From: Eriocheir sinensis
Taxonomy: Eukaryota > Arthropoda > Malacostraca > Decapoda > Varunidae
NCBI RefSeq assembly: GCF_024679095.1
Contig: NW_026112153.1
Coordinates: forward strand, 251,501-315,500
DNA length: 64,000 nucleotides
Direction: 5' to 3'
The notes beneath the pieces were generated by a model. That model worked only from the letters and a program-made list of their open reading frames with translations. It ran no database searches and was not told where the DNA came from. Positions 1 through 10,680 of the stretch are shown here, piece after piece (position 1 is the stretch's first letter; every line of letters begins with the position of its first letter). The translations under genes and the position numbers were made by a program.

Positions 1-866
1 CATCATGGCTGCTGCTCCCTCCGTCATCGTAGCTGCTGCTCCCTCCCTCGTCATGCTGCTGCTCCCTCATGCTACTCCCTCCTCATCGTGGCTGCTGCTC
101 CCTCCATCATCGTGGCTGCTGCTCCCTCCGTCGTCGTACTGCTCCTCCGTCATCGTGGCTGCTCCCTCCCTCATCGTAGCTGCTGCTCCCTCCATCGTCG
201 GCTGCTACTCCCTCCGTCATCATGCTGCTCCCTCCTCCATCATCATGCTTTCTGCTCCATCATCATGCTACTACTCCCTCCCTCATCGTGCTACTACTCC
301 CTCCCTCATCATGCTGCTGCTCCCTCCCTCATCATGCTGCTGCTCCCTCCCTCATCATGGCTGCTGCTCCCTCCCCTCATCATGCTGCTGCTCCCTCCCT
401 CATCGTGGCTGCTGCTCCCTCCCTCATCATGCTGCTGCTCCCTCCCTCATCGTAGCTGCTGCTCCCTCCCTCGTCGTAGCTGCTGCTCCTCCCGTCGTCG
501 CTGCTGCTCCCTCCCTCGTCGTGGCTGCTGCTCACTCCCTCGTCGTGGCTGCTGCTCCCTCCCTCGTCATGCTGCTTCCCTCATCGTCGTGGCTGCTGCT
601 CCCTCCCTCTTCGTGGCTGCTGCTCCCTCCGTCGTCGTGCTGCTCCTCCATCGTCGTGGCTGCTGCTCCCTCCCTCGTCGTGGCTGCTGCTCCATCCGTC
701 GTCGTGGCTGCTGCTCCAACCCTCGTCGTGGCTGCTTCATCCCTCGTCGTGGCTGCTGCTCCCTCCGTCGTCGTGGCTGCTGCTCCCTCCGTCGTCGTGG
801 CTGCTGCTCCCTCCATCGTCGTGGCTTCTGCTCCCTCTGTCGTCGTGGCTGCTGCTCCCAAAGAGT
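1..866. repeat. 24-bp minisatellite, block 1
   Basis: Tandem array of a ~24-bp unit built from GCTGCTGCTCCCTCC followed by a variable CTCGTCGTG, CATCATCATG or GTCGTCGTG end. Units vary in length (21-24 bp) in the first ~450 bases and become very regular after ~480. Because 24 is a multiple of three, every frame free of stops reads as an 8-residue repeat (for example VAAAPSLV); this is a by-product, not a gene. The block ends in CCCAAAGAGTTATAAC at 857-872, a junction that recurs at 3949. Confidence 0.95.
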
Positions 867-1377
867 TATAACACGATTTTACGTGGAAATAGAAAACATA
901 TCTCACGAAATTACATGAAAGAAAGCATATCACCCGATATTATGTGTAAAGAAAACATATCACACAACATTACATGAAAAGCATATCACCCGATATTATG
1001 TGTAAAGAAAACATATCACACAACATTATGAAAGAAAACATATCACACGACATTACATGAAAAGAAAACATATCACACGACATTATATGAAAAGAAAACA
1101 TATCACACGACATTACATGAAAAGAAAACATATCACACTACATTACATGAAAAGAAAACATATCACACGACATTATATGAAAAGAAAATATATCACCCGA
1201 CATTATATGAAAAGAAAACATATCACACGACATTATATGAAAAGAATACATATCACACGACATTATATGAAAAGAAAACATATCACACGACATTATATGA
1301 AAAGAAAACATATCACACGACATTATATGAAAAGAAAACATATCACACGACATTATATGAAAAGAAAACATATCACA
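867..1377. repeat. 30-bp minisatellite, block 1
   Basis: Array of a 30-bp unit, CATATCACACGACATTAC plus ATGAAAAGAAAA, with a less regular start (867-1030) containing ATTATGTGTAAAG variants. One frame reads as the decapeptide MKRKHITRHY, a by-product of the period. Rare variants (a unit reading AAAATATATC, one reading AGAATACATA) occur in the same order in the second block at 4150-4500, which shows the two blocks are copies. It abuts the 24-bp satellite at 1377/1378 with no spacer. Confidence 0.93.
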
Positions 1378-3952
1378 CTGTTGTTCCCTCCCTCGTCGTG
1401 GCTGCTGCTCCCTCCCTCGTCGTGGCTGTTGTTCCCTCCCTCGTCGTGGCTGCTGCTCCCTCCCTCGTCGTGGCTGCTGCTCCCTCCGTCGTCGTGGCTG
1501 CTGCTCCATCCGTCGTCGTGGCTGCTGCTCCCTCCCTCGTCGTGGCTGCTGCTCCCTCCCTCGTCGTGGCTGTTGTTCCCTCCCTCGTCGTGGCTGTTGT
1601 TCCCTCCCTCGTCGTGGCTGCTGCTCCCTTCCTCGTCGTGGCTGTTGTTCCCTCCCTCGTCGTGGCTGTTGTTCCCTCCCTCGTCGTGGCTGCTGCTCCC
1701 TCCCTCGTCGTGGCTGCTGCTCCCTCCGTCGTCGTGGCTGCTGCTCCATCCGTCGTCGTGGCTGCTGCTCCCTCCCTCGTCGTGCTGCTCCCTCCCTCGT
1801 CGTGGCTGTTGTTCCCTCCCTCGTCGTGGCTGGTGATCCCTCCCTCGTCGTGCTGCTGCTCCTTCCTCGTCGTAGCTGTTGTTCCCTCCCTCGTCGTGGC
1901 TGTTGTTCCCTCCCTCTCATGGCTGCTGCTCCCTCCCTCATCGTGCTGCTGCTCCCTCCCCTCATGGCTGTTATTCCCTCCCTCATCGTGGCTGCTCCCT
2001 CCCTCATCGTGGCTGTTATTTCCCCTACATCGTGGCTGCTGCTCCTCCCTCATCATGGCTGCTGCTCCCTCCCTCATCATGCTGTTGTTCCCTCCCTCAT
2101 CGTGCTGCTGCTCCCTCCCTCATCGTAGCTGTTGTCCCTCCCTCATCATGCTGCTGCTCCCTCCCTCATCATGCTGCTGCTCCCTCCCTCATCGTAGCTG
2201 CTGCTCCCTCCATCGTCATAGCTGCTGCTCCCTCCATCGTCATGCTGCTCCCTCCGTCGTCATGGCTGCTGCTCCTCCCTCGTCATGCTGCTCCCTCCGT
2301 CGTCGTGGCTGCTGCTCCCTCCATCGTCGTGGCTGTTGCTCCCTCCCTCGTCGTGGCTGCTGCTCCCTCCCTCGTCGTGGCTGCTGCTCCCTCCGTCGTC
2401 GTGGCTGCTGCTCCCTCCGTCGTCGTGGCTGTTGTTCCCTCCCTCGTCGTGGCTGCTGCTCCCTCCGTCGTCGTGGCTGCTGCTCCCTCCCTCGTCGTGG
2501 CTGCTGCTCCCTCCGTCGTCGTGGCTGCTGCTCCCTCCGTCGTCGTGGCTGTTGTTCCCTCCCTCGCCGTGGCTGCTGCTCCCTCCCTCGTCGTGGCTGC
2601 TGCTCCCTCGTCGCTGCTGCTCCCTCCCCTCATCGTAGCTGCTGCTCCCTCCCTCGTCGTAGCTGCTGCTCCCTCCATCATCGTGCTGCTGCTCCTCCAT
2701 CATCATGCTGCTACTCCTCCATCATCATGCTGCTCCCTCCCTCATCATGCTGTGCTCCCTCCATCATCATGCTGCTGCTCCCTCCATCATCATGCTGCTA
2801 CTCCCTCCATCATCATGCTGCTGCTCCCTCCATCATCATGCTGCTGCTCCCTCCATCATCATGCTGCTCCCTCCATCATCTCCCTCCGTCATCATGCTGC
2901 TCCCTCCATCATCGTGCTGATGTTCCCTCCCTCATCGTAGCTGCTCCCTCCCTCATCATGCTGCTGCTCCCTCCCTCATCATGCTGCTGCTCCCTCCCTC
3001 ATCGTGGCTGCTGCTCCCTCCCTCATCGTAGCTGCTGCTCCCTCCCCTCGTCATGCTGCTGCTCCCTCCCTCATCATGCTTCTGCTCCCTCCCTCATCGT
3101 GCTGCTGCTCCCTCCCTCATCATGCTGCTGCTCCTCCCTCATCATGCTGCTGCTCCCTCCATCATCATGCTGCTGCTCCCTCCATCGTCATGCTGCTCCC
3201 TCCATCGTCATGGCTGATCTCCCTCCATCATCGTGGCTGCTGCTCCTCCCATCGTCATGCTGCTCCCTCCCTCATCATGCTGCTGCTCCCTCTCTCATCG
3301 TGTTTGTTCCCTCCCTCATCATGCTGCCTCCCTCCCTCATCGTGTTTGTTCCCTCCTCATCGTGCTGCTCGTCCCTCCCTCATCGTGGCTGCTGCTCCCT
3401 CCCTCGTCGTGGCTGCTCCTCCCTCCCTCATCGTGGCTGCTCCTCCCTCCCTCATCGTGGCTGCTGCTCCCTCCCTCGTCGTGGCTGCTGCTCCCTCCCT
3501 CGTCGTGGTTGCTGCTCCCTCCGTCGTCGTGGCTGCTGCTTCCTTCGTCGTCGTGGCTGCTGATCCCTCAATCGTCGAGGCTGCTGCTCCCTTCATCGTC
3601 GTGGCTGCTGCTCCCTCCATCGGCGTGGCTTCTGCTCCATCTGTCGTCGTGGCTGCTGCTCCCTCTATCGTCGTGGCTTCTGCTCCCTCTGTCGTCGTGG
3701 CTGCTGCTCCCTCCATCGTCGTGGCTGCTGCTCCCTCTGTCGTCGTGGCTGCTGCTCCCTCCGTCGTCGTGGCTGCTGCTCCCTCCCTCGTCGTGGCTGC
3801 TGATCCATCCGTCGTCGTGGCTGCTGCTCCCTCCCTCGTCGTGGCTGCTGATCCATCCGTCGTCGTGGCTGCTGCTCCCTCCATCGTCGTGGCTGCTGCT
3901 CCCTCCATCGTCGTGGCTTCTGCTCCCTCTGTCGTCGTGGCTGCTGCTCCCA
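1378..3952. repeat. 24-bp minisatellite, block 2
   Basis: Second array of the 24-bp unit, ~2.6 kb. The first part (1381-1800) contains a 240-bp sub-repeat of ten units: the 60 bases from 1441 recur exactly from 1681. The middle (about 1920-3360) is rich in CATCATCATG variants with irregular unit lengths; the flanks are regular CTCGTCGTG units. It ends in the same CCCAAAGAG junction as block 1, here at 3949. Confidence 0.95.
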
Positions 3953-6278
3953 AAGAGTTATAACACGATATTACGTGGAAATGAAACATATCTCACAACA
4001 TTACATGAAAAGAAAACATAGCACACGAAATTACATGAAAAGAAAGCATATCACCCGATATTATGTGTAAAGAAAACATATCACACAACATTACATGAAA
4101 AGAAAGCATATCACCCGATATTATGTGTAAAGAAAACATATCACACAACATTATATGAAAAGAAAACATATCACACGACATTACATGAAAAGAAAACATA
4201 TCACACGACATTATATGAAAAGAAAACATATCACACGACATTACATGAAAAGAAAACATATCACACTACATTACATGAAAAGAAAACATATCACACGACA
4301 TTATATGAAAAGAAAATATATCACCCGACATTATATGAAAAGAAAACATATCACACGACATTATATGAAAAGAATACATATCACACGACATTATATGAAA
4401 AGAAAACATATCACACGACATTATATGAAAAGAAAACATATCACACGACATTATATGAAAAGAAAACATATCACACGACATTATATGAAAAGAAAACATA
4501 TCACACGACATTATTTGAAAAGAAAACATATCACCCGACATTATATGAAAAGAAAACATATCACCCGACATTATATGAAAAGAAAACATATCACCCAACA
4601 TTATATGAAAAGAAAACATATCACACGACATTATATGAAAAGAAAACATATCACCCAACATTATATGAAAAGAAAACATATCACCCGACATTATATGAAA
4701 AGAAAACATATCACCCGACATTATATGAAAAGAAAACATATCACACGACATTATATGAAAAGAAAACATATCATACGACATTATATGAAAAGAAAACATA
4801 TCACACGACATTATATGAAAAGAAAACATATCACACGACATTACATGAAAAGAGAACATACCACACGACATTACATGAAAAGAAAACATATCACACGACA
4901 TTACATGAAAAGAAAACATATCACACGATATTAAATGAAAAGAAAACATATCACACGACATTACATGAAAAGAAAACTTATCACATGACATTACATGAAA
5001 AGAAAACATACCACACGACATAATGTGGAAAGAAAACATATCATAAGACATTACATGAAAAGAAAACATATCACACGACATTACATGAAAAGAAAACATA
5101 TCACACGACATTATATGAAAAGAAAACATATCACACGACATTACATGAAAAGAAAACATATCACACGACATTACATGAAAAGAAAACATACCACACGACA
5201 TTATGTGGAAAGAAAACATATCATAAGACATTACATGAAAAGAAAACATCACACGACATTACATGAAAAGAAAACATATCACACGACATTACATGAAAAG
5301 AAAACATATCACACGACATTACATGAAAAGAAAACATATCACACGACATTATATGAAAAGAAAAAATATCACACGACATTACATGAAAAGAAAACATATC
5401 ACACGACATTATATGGAAAGAAAACATATCACACGACATTACATGAAAAGAAAACATATCACCCGACATTATGTGAAAAGAAAACATATCACACGACATT
5501 ATATGAAAAGAAAACATATTACACGACATTATATGTAAAGAAAACATATCACACGACATTACATGAAAAGAAAACATATCACACGACATTACATGAAAAG
5601 AAAACATATCACACGACATTATATGAAAAGAAAACATATGACACGACTTTACATGAAAATAAAACATATCATCAGACATTACATGAAAATAAAACATATC
5701 ACACGACATTACATGAAAAGAAAACATACCATACGACATTATGTGGAAAGAAAACATATCACACGACATTATGTGGAAAGAAAACATATCACACGACATT
5801 ACATGAAAAGAAAACATGTCATACGACATTACATGAAAAGAAAACATATCACACGACATTATATGGAAAGGAAACATATCACACGACATTATATGGAAAT
5901 AAAACATCACCCGACATTACATGAAAAGAAAACATATCACACAACATTATATGATAAGAAAACATATCACACGACATTATATGGAAAGAAAACATATCAC
6001 ACGACATTACATGAAAAGAAAACATATCACACGACATTATATGAAAAGAAAACATATCACACGACATTATATGAAAAGAAAACATATCACACGACATTAC
6101 ATGAAAAGAAAACATATCACCCGACATTATATGAAAAGAAAATATATCACCCGACATTACATGAAAAGAAAACATATCACACGACATTACATGAAAAGAA
6201 AACATATCACCCGATATTATATGTAAAGAAAACATATCACACGACATTATATGAAAAGAAAACATATCACACGACATT
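3953..6278. repeat. 30-bp minisatellite, block 2
   Basis: About 75 copies of the 30-bp unit. The first ~550 bases (3953-4500) match block 1 (867-1377) unit by unit, with one or two extra units inserted. After 4500 the array continues with new variants (CACCCGACA, ATTATGTGGAA, a 28-bp unit near 5250 that shifts the register). The region ends where the unit loses its GAAAAGAA part near 6275. Confidence 0.94.
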
Positions 6279-7665
6279 ACTCTTAAACATATCATACCAC
6301 ATCACCAAGAATCATATCACACGACATTACCCTTAAACATATCACACGACATTACCCCTAAACATATCACACGACATTACCCCTAAACATATCACACGAC
6401 ATTACCCCTAAACATATCACACGACATTACCCCTAAACATATCACACATTACCCCTAAACATATCACACGACATTACCCCTAAACATATCACACGACATT
6501 ACCCCTAAACATATCACACGACATTACCCTAAACATATCACACGACATTACCCTAAACATATCACGACATTACCCTAAACATATCACGACATTACCCTAA
6601 ACATATCACACGACATTACCCCTAAACATATCACGACATTACCCTAAACATATCACGACATTACCCTAAACATATCACACGACATTACCCTAAACATATC
6701 ACGACATTACCCTAAACATCACACGACATTACCCTAAACATATCACGACATTACCCTAAACATATCACACGACATTACCCTAAACATATCACACGACATT
6801 ACCTCTAAACATATCACGACATTACCCTAAACATATCACACGACATTACCTCTAAACATATCACACGACATTACCCTAAACATATCACACGACATTACCC
6901 TAAACATATCACACGACATTACCCTAAACATATCACACGACATTACCCTAAACATATCACACGACATTACCCTAAACATATCACACGACATTACCCTAAA
7001 CATATCACGACATTACCCTAAACATATCACACGACATCACCAAGAAACATATCATACGACATTACCCTAAACATATCACACGACATTACCCTAAACATAT
7101 CATACGACATTACCCTAAACATATCACACGACATTACCCTAAACATATCACACGACATTACCCTAAACATATCACACGACATTACCCTAAACACATCACA
7201 CGACATTACCCTAAACATATCACGACATTACCCCTAAACATATCACACGACATCACCAAAACATATCACACGACATTACCCTAAACATATCACACGACGT
7301 TACTCTAAAACATAGCACACGACATTACACTAAAACATATAACACGACATTACCCTAAACACATCACACGACATTACCCTAAACATATCACGACATTACC
7401 CTAAACATATCACGACATTACCCTAAACATATCACACGACATTACCCCTAAACATATCACACGACATTACCCTAAACATATCACGACATTACCCTAAACA
7501 TATCACGACATTACCCTAAACATATCACACGACATTACCCTAAACACATCACACGACATTACCCTAAACATATCACACGACATTACCCCTAAACATATCA
7601 CACGACATTACCCCTAAACATATCACACGACATTACCCCTAAACATATCACACGACATCTCTGGG
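6279..7665. repeat. 22/24/25-bp minisatellite related to the 30-bp unit
   Basis: Tandem array of AAACATATCACACGACATTA plus CCCT or CCCCT, i.e. 24 or 25 bp, mixed with a 22-bp form lacking one CA (CATATCACGACATTACCCT). It shares the 18-base core CATATCACACGACATTAC with the neighbouring 30-bp unit and differs only in the linker (CCCTAAA in place of ATGAAAAGAAAA). Occasional divergent units (CATCACCAAGAAACATATC near 7040) recur in the array. It stops at ACATCTCTGGGAAATA around 7655-7670. Confidence 0.93.
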
Positions 7666-8070
7666 AAATATAAAATATTGCACACGTGTTCACATTGACG
7701 ACTGTTCGGGTGAAACCGTTGCTCCTTTTAGATGCAAATAAAGTTGAACCTTAACCCTAATATTTTGTATTGGGTTTTGAGTTTTTTTTTTTTTTTTTTG
7801 GTTTTTTGTTTTTTATTTATTTTTTAAACGGTTTTAATTTTTTTATGTATATTAATCCAAATATTTTCTATTTGATTTTTTTTTACTTTTTTTGTTGCAT
7901 TTTCTATTGTTTTAAATATTCTGTATTTGGTTTTATTTTTTTTTTGGAATCTTAACCTAATATTTTGTATTAGACTTTTTTTTTACTCTGGTGTTTTATA
8001 TATTTTTTTTTCTTCTTTTACGTATTTTATTTTGTATTTTTGTCTGTTTTGTATTTTCTATGCTTTCTGC
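7666..8070. repeat. Short unique segment and T-rich degenerate repeats
   Basis: 7666-7750 is unique sequence ending in an AATAAA-type hexamer near 7737. From about 7750 to 7985 a degenerate motif AACCCTAATATTTTGTATT followed by a long T run recurs four or five times at irregular spacing (near 7753, 7855, 7905, 7950). To 8070 it remains T-rich. This resembles an expanded A/T tail of a retroposed element. I see no gene; open frames here come from the T runs. Confidence 0.6.
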
Positions 8071-8145
8071 AGTGGTGTCACTCCATCATTGCCACGTCCC
8101 TCACGCTCACTTCGTCAGAGTCATCCTCGCCTTCATCCTCCTTAC

Positions 8146-8895
8146 TCAACAGGACCAGGGTGGCGGGCGGGCGGGTCCGAGGGGCAGCAACCTCAACACT
8201 CGACCCTCCACCACCATCCCACCACCTCCCCACCACCTCCCCTCTTTCCACCTCCTCAATACCATCCTCTTCTTCAACCTCCTCCTCGGCAGGCGGCTCA
8301 GGAGGGGCAGCAAGCCCACCCCAAACAACCCTTCCTCCACCGCCTCCGCTACTTCCCTCCGATCCACGGTCTCAAACTCAGCCACGTCCGCCAGCCCCTC
8401 CTCCCCCCGAGGCTGGAGGAGGGGCGAGGCAGGAGGGGTGACTAGAGCCCCCACCCTGAACTGCCAATCCACCGCCTCCACCACCACCACCGCCTCCCTC
8501 AGGTTCATCTCCGCAAAGTCATCCTGTTCACCCGCAGGGTCAAGATCACGGTCAAGGTTGTCATCGTCAGGGCTGTCACAGTCAGTGTTGTTATCGTCGT
8601 TGTCGTCATCATCTGGGTTGTCGTCATAAGGGGCGCTGGGCCCCGAGACTAAGCTCGCCAGGGTAGGGAGCAGCAGCCCCTGTAGGAACCACCACCAGTA
8701 GGCGATGGTGTCCAGGGCGTCGGGGTGGCCCATGCCCAGGGCGTGCAGCAGGGGCTGTGCCTGCAGGTCGTTTAGCACGCGGAGGGCGCCTCGCGCGGGG
8801 TCGTCACTATACGTAACGTGAACGGCGAGCCACGCCCAACTCATTAAGGAACTCCCGGCTGGCAGGAGGAGGGCGAGGGGTGGCAGGGCGAGCAC
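8146..8895 (-). pseudogene. Second copy of a duplicated membrane-protein module, out of frame
   Basis: This minus-strand reading frame (read from 8895 down to 8146) continues the second module of the ORF at 8844-10046 in another frame. It repeats the first module closely: WAWLAVHVTYSDD, a GALRVLND segment, an HALGMGHPDALD segment, then AYWWWFLQGLLL followed by SGPSAPYDDNP. After that it has a long acidic D/N stretch, the shared LREAVVVVE motif and a C-terminal tail with no counterpart in module one, ending in TGA at 8146. The net one-base difference from the upstream frame lies near 8890, where module one reads CTGTGCTCCTTGC and this copy reads CTGTGCTCGCCC. No intron boundary is obvious there. 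The listed start is only where the open frame begins. Either the second copy is decayed or the assembly carries an indel. No certain family assignment. Confidence 0.45.
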
Positions 8896-10046
8896 AGCGC
8901 GGCAATGCCCCGCAGGAGGTCACTCTGGCCTTGCTGATGGTAGGCGTAGGTCAGGGTGGCCACGTGGCCGGCCAGCAGCAGGAGCAGCAGCAGGCCGGCC
9001 ACACGCTTGGAGGGGCGGTGCATAATAACCTTGAGTAGGCGTTGGCAAGGCGTTGATACACGTGACATTATGCCTCGGACCGTTCCGTGTTTGTTGTTAC
9101 TGTGTGTCTGAAGGAACACTTCACTTTGTGTGTTGGCCCCAGGAGGTGATTCAACAGATTCGTGCTCATTGCTGTTATTGTTCTGGTGTCCAACCTCCAC
9201 CACCACCACCACCTCCCTCAAGTCCACTTCTTTAAAGTCACCCTCTTCACCCACAGCGTGAATATTACTGTCAGGATTGTCGTCATGAGGGGCGCTGGGC
9301 CCCGAGATGAAGCTCGCCAGGGTAGCGAGCAGCAGCCCCTGTAGGACCCACCACCAGTAGGCGAGGGCGTCCAGGGCGTCAGGGGGTCCCAGGCCTATGG
9401 CGTGCAGCAGGGACTGTGCCTGATGGTCGTTTAGCACGCGGAGGGCGCCTCGCGCGAGGTCGTCACTATAAGTGACGTGAACGGCTAGCCACGCCCAACG
9501 CAGGGAAGCACGCCCGTGCGTCAGGAGGAGGGCAAGCAAGGAGCACAGCACCGCAATGCCCCACAGCAGGTCACTCTGGCCTTGCTGGTGGTAGGCGTAG
9601 GCCAGGGTGGCCACGTGGCCGGCCAACAGCAGGAGTAGCAGCAGGCCGGCCACACACTTGTTTAATCGTCGCATAATAGCGTTACGTAGACGCAGGTAAG
9701 GCGTTGATAAACGCGATATTATCCTTTCCATCACTGTGTGTTTCCTGTCATTGTGTTTGTGAAGGAACACTTCACTTCGTGTGTTTTCTTCGGAGGGTAT
9801 TTCAACGGTCACGTGCATGTTGCCGCTATTGTGTTTCCGAATATTCGTTCGGGTTTGTGGGTTTTCTTCGAGAGGTAGTCCAACCCTCACGTCCATGTTG
9901 CTTTTGTCGTATTTCTGAATTTGTGTTTGTGGGTTATCTTCGGGGGGTAACTCTACCATTGCTTGCATGTTGCTTTTATTGGGTTTTTGAGTGCTCGCTT
10001 GAATTTGTGAGTTTTTTTCTTGAGGTAATTGAAGCGTTTCTTCCAT
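8844..10046 (-). CDS. Unrecognised duplicated membrane-protein ORF (400 aa), possibly XK-related-like
   Basis: Read from the ATG at 10046 down to 8844. Residues 1-95 are four ~25-residue repeats built on LPxEENPQT...KSNM. Residues 96-130 are basic. Module one follows: a strongly hydrophobic segment (132-152), a second (161-177), the line WAWLAVHVTYSDD, a GALRVLND/LLHAIGLGP segment and a third hydrophobic segment at 228-248, then an acidic tail with LREVVVVVE. Module two begins near residue 310 with the same basic lead and hydrophobic helix, then runs out of frame and stops at 8844. The DNA modules are about 650 bp apart. The spacing of two helices, a LLH.LGLGP-like segment and another helix is loosely reminiscent of XK-related (XKR) scramblases, but this is inference and key family residues are not verified. 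It could be an independent lineage-specific gene or one exon of it. The frame stays open upstream to about 10111, so the true start is uncertain. Confidence 0.4.
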   Translation of the reverse strand: MEETLQLPQEKNSQIQASTQKPNKSNMQAMVELPPEDNPQTQIQKYDKSNMDVRVGLPLEENPQTRTNIRKHNSGNMHVTVEIPSEENTRSEVFLHKHNDRKHTVMERIISRLSTPYLRLRNAIMRRLNKCVAGLLLLLLLAGHVATLAYAYHQQGQSDLLWGIAVLCSLLALLLTHGRASLRWAWLAVHVTYSDDLARGALRVLNDHQAQSLLHAIGLGPPDALDALAYWWWVLQGLLLATLASFISGPSAPHDDNPDSNIHAVGEEGDFKEVDLREVVVVVEVGHQNNNSNEHESVESPPGANTQSEVFLQTHSNNKHGTVRGIMSRVSTPCQRLLKVIMHRPSKRVAGLLLLLLLAGHVATLTYAYHQQGQSDLLRGIAALCSPCHPSPSSCQPGVP

Positions 10047-10140
10047 GCAGCTTTTACTGTGTTCCTGAATGTGTGTAAGTGTTTGCGGGTACGCTGCGGG
10101 GGGTATATCAGCTGTTACGTCTATTTACCTTTATTGTATT
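9740..10140 (-). repeat. ~75-bp minisatellite in the N-terminal coding part
   Basis: Five tandem copies of a 72-78-bp unit, each encoding an LPxE(E/D)NPQT start and a KSNM-like end. Four are in the ORF above; a fifth lies upstream of the ATG and reads PPAAYPQT...HSKSCM in the same frame; a sixth, partial one (about 10112-10140) is out of frame, with a one-base loss turning the methionine position into a stop. Each unit carries an in-frame ATG, so unit gain or loss could change the usable start. Confidence 0.65.
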
Positions 10141-10680
10141 TCTGAGGTTCCTTTGGCCTCGGGGATCAGGCACGGGATTTTGATTTCTTGAGATGGGCAC
10201 CTTTCTCGCCTCGGCTTACCATACATAGGGTCGAGATTTACCACATCACCTCGGTTTGAGATATGCCGTTTTGGGGACCTTGGAGTTGACATTGCATAGG
10301 GTCGAATCTAGAGCTAGTGGCACCTTTTGTAGTGAAGATCGCTACGGGAGCTGATTGGCTGGACGGAAGGAGGGTGATGTTAGCTACGGTGATTGGTTGG
10401 ATGGAAGGTATTCTTCAAGGTATCGGCGCCTCGGTTTTGTGATCCTTGTGATAGCTGTACACGCCTTCTGCACCATGAATAGTAAATCACCCAAGACAAC
10501 CCGGTTAAACTTCTCCGTGGCCTTGGGAAATAGTCATAAAGGGAACCCGATACGTTTAAAAATATGGCCCTTATAGTAAGAAGTGAGCGTTTTTCCCTTC
10601 AATAATTGTTTAATCCCACTGTTTAAAACATTACGCGAAATAGATGAATAAGAATAACAACACTGGTATTTGTCCCGAGG
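10141..10680. other. Unique sequence, nothing identified
   Basis: Mixed-composition DNA with no convincing coding frame, repeat or splice site. It contains a twice-used TACATAGGGTCGA/GCATAGGGTCGA motif (about 10222 and 10296), which may be the trace of a short duplication. It might include the promoter side of the minus-strand ORF that starts at 10046, but I see no clear TATA or initiator to support that. Confidence 0.4.

Noticed and set aside
5..2080. Long open frames across the 24-bp and 30-bp satellites (up to 721 codons)
   Set aside because: Periods of 24 and 30 are multiples of three, so any stop-free frame stays open. Several frames on both strands are open at once and encode only simple repeats.
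1..7665. CRISPR array
   Set aside because: Repeats are directly adjacent without unique spacers, and the context is eukaryotic.
6279..7665. Telomere-like CCCTAAA motif
   Set aside because: CCCTAAA occurs once per 24-25-bp unit and not as a tandem heptamer; arthropod telomeres are TTAGG. It is part of the satellite linker.
7770..8445. Plus-strand frames beginning in the T-rich tract and running into 8445
   Set aside because: The Phe-rich start is the T runs; the Pro/His/Ser-rich continuation is antisense to the more plausible minus-strand membrane-protein frame.
10355..10576. 73-codon frame (MAGRKEGDVSYGDW start)
   Set aside because: No recognisable domain, no splice sites and no sign of conservation; treated as chance.
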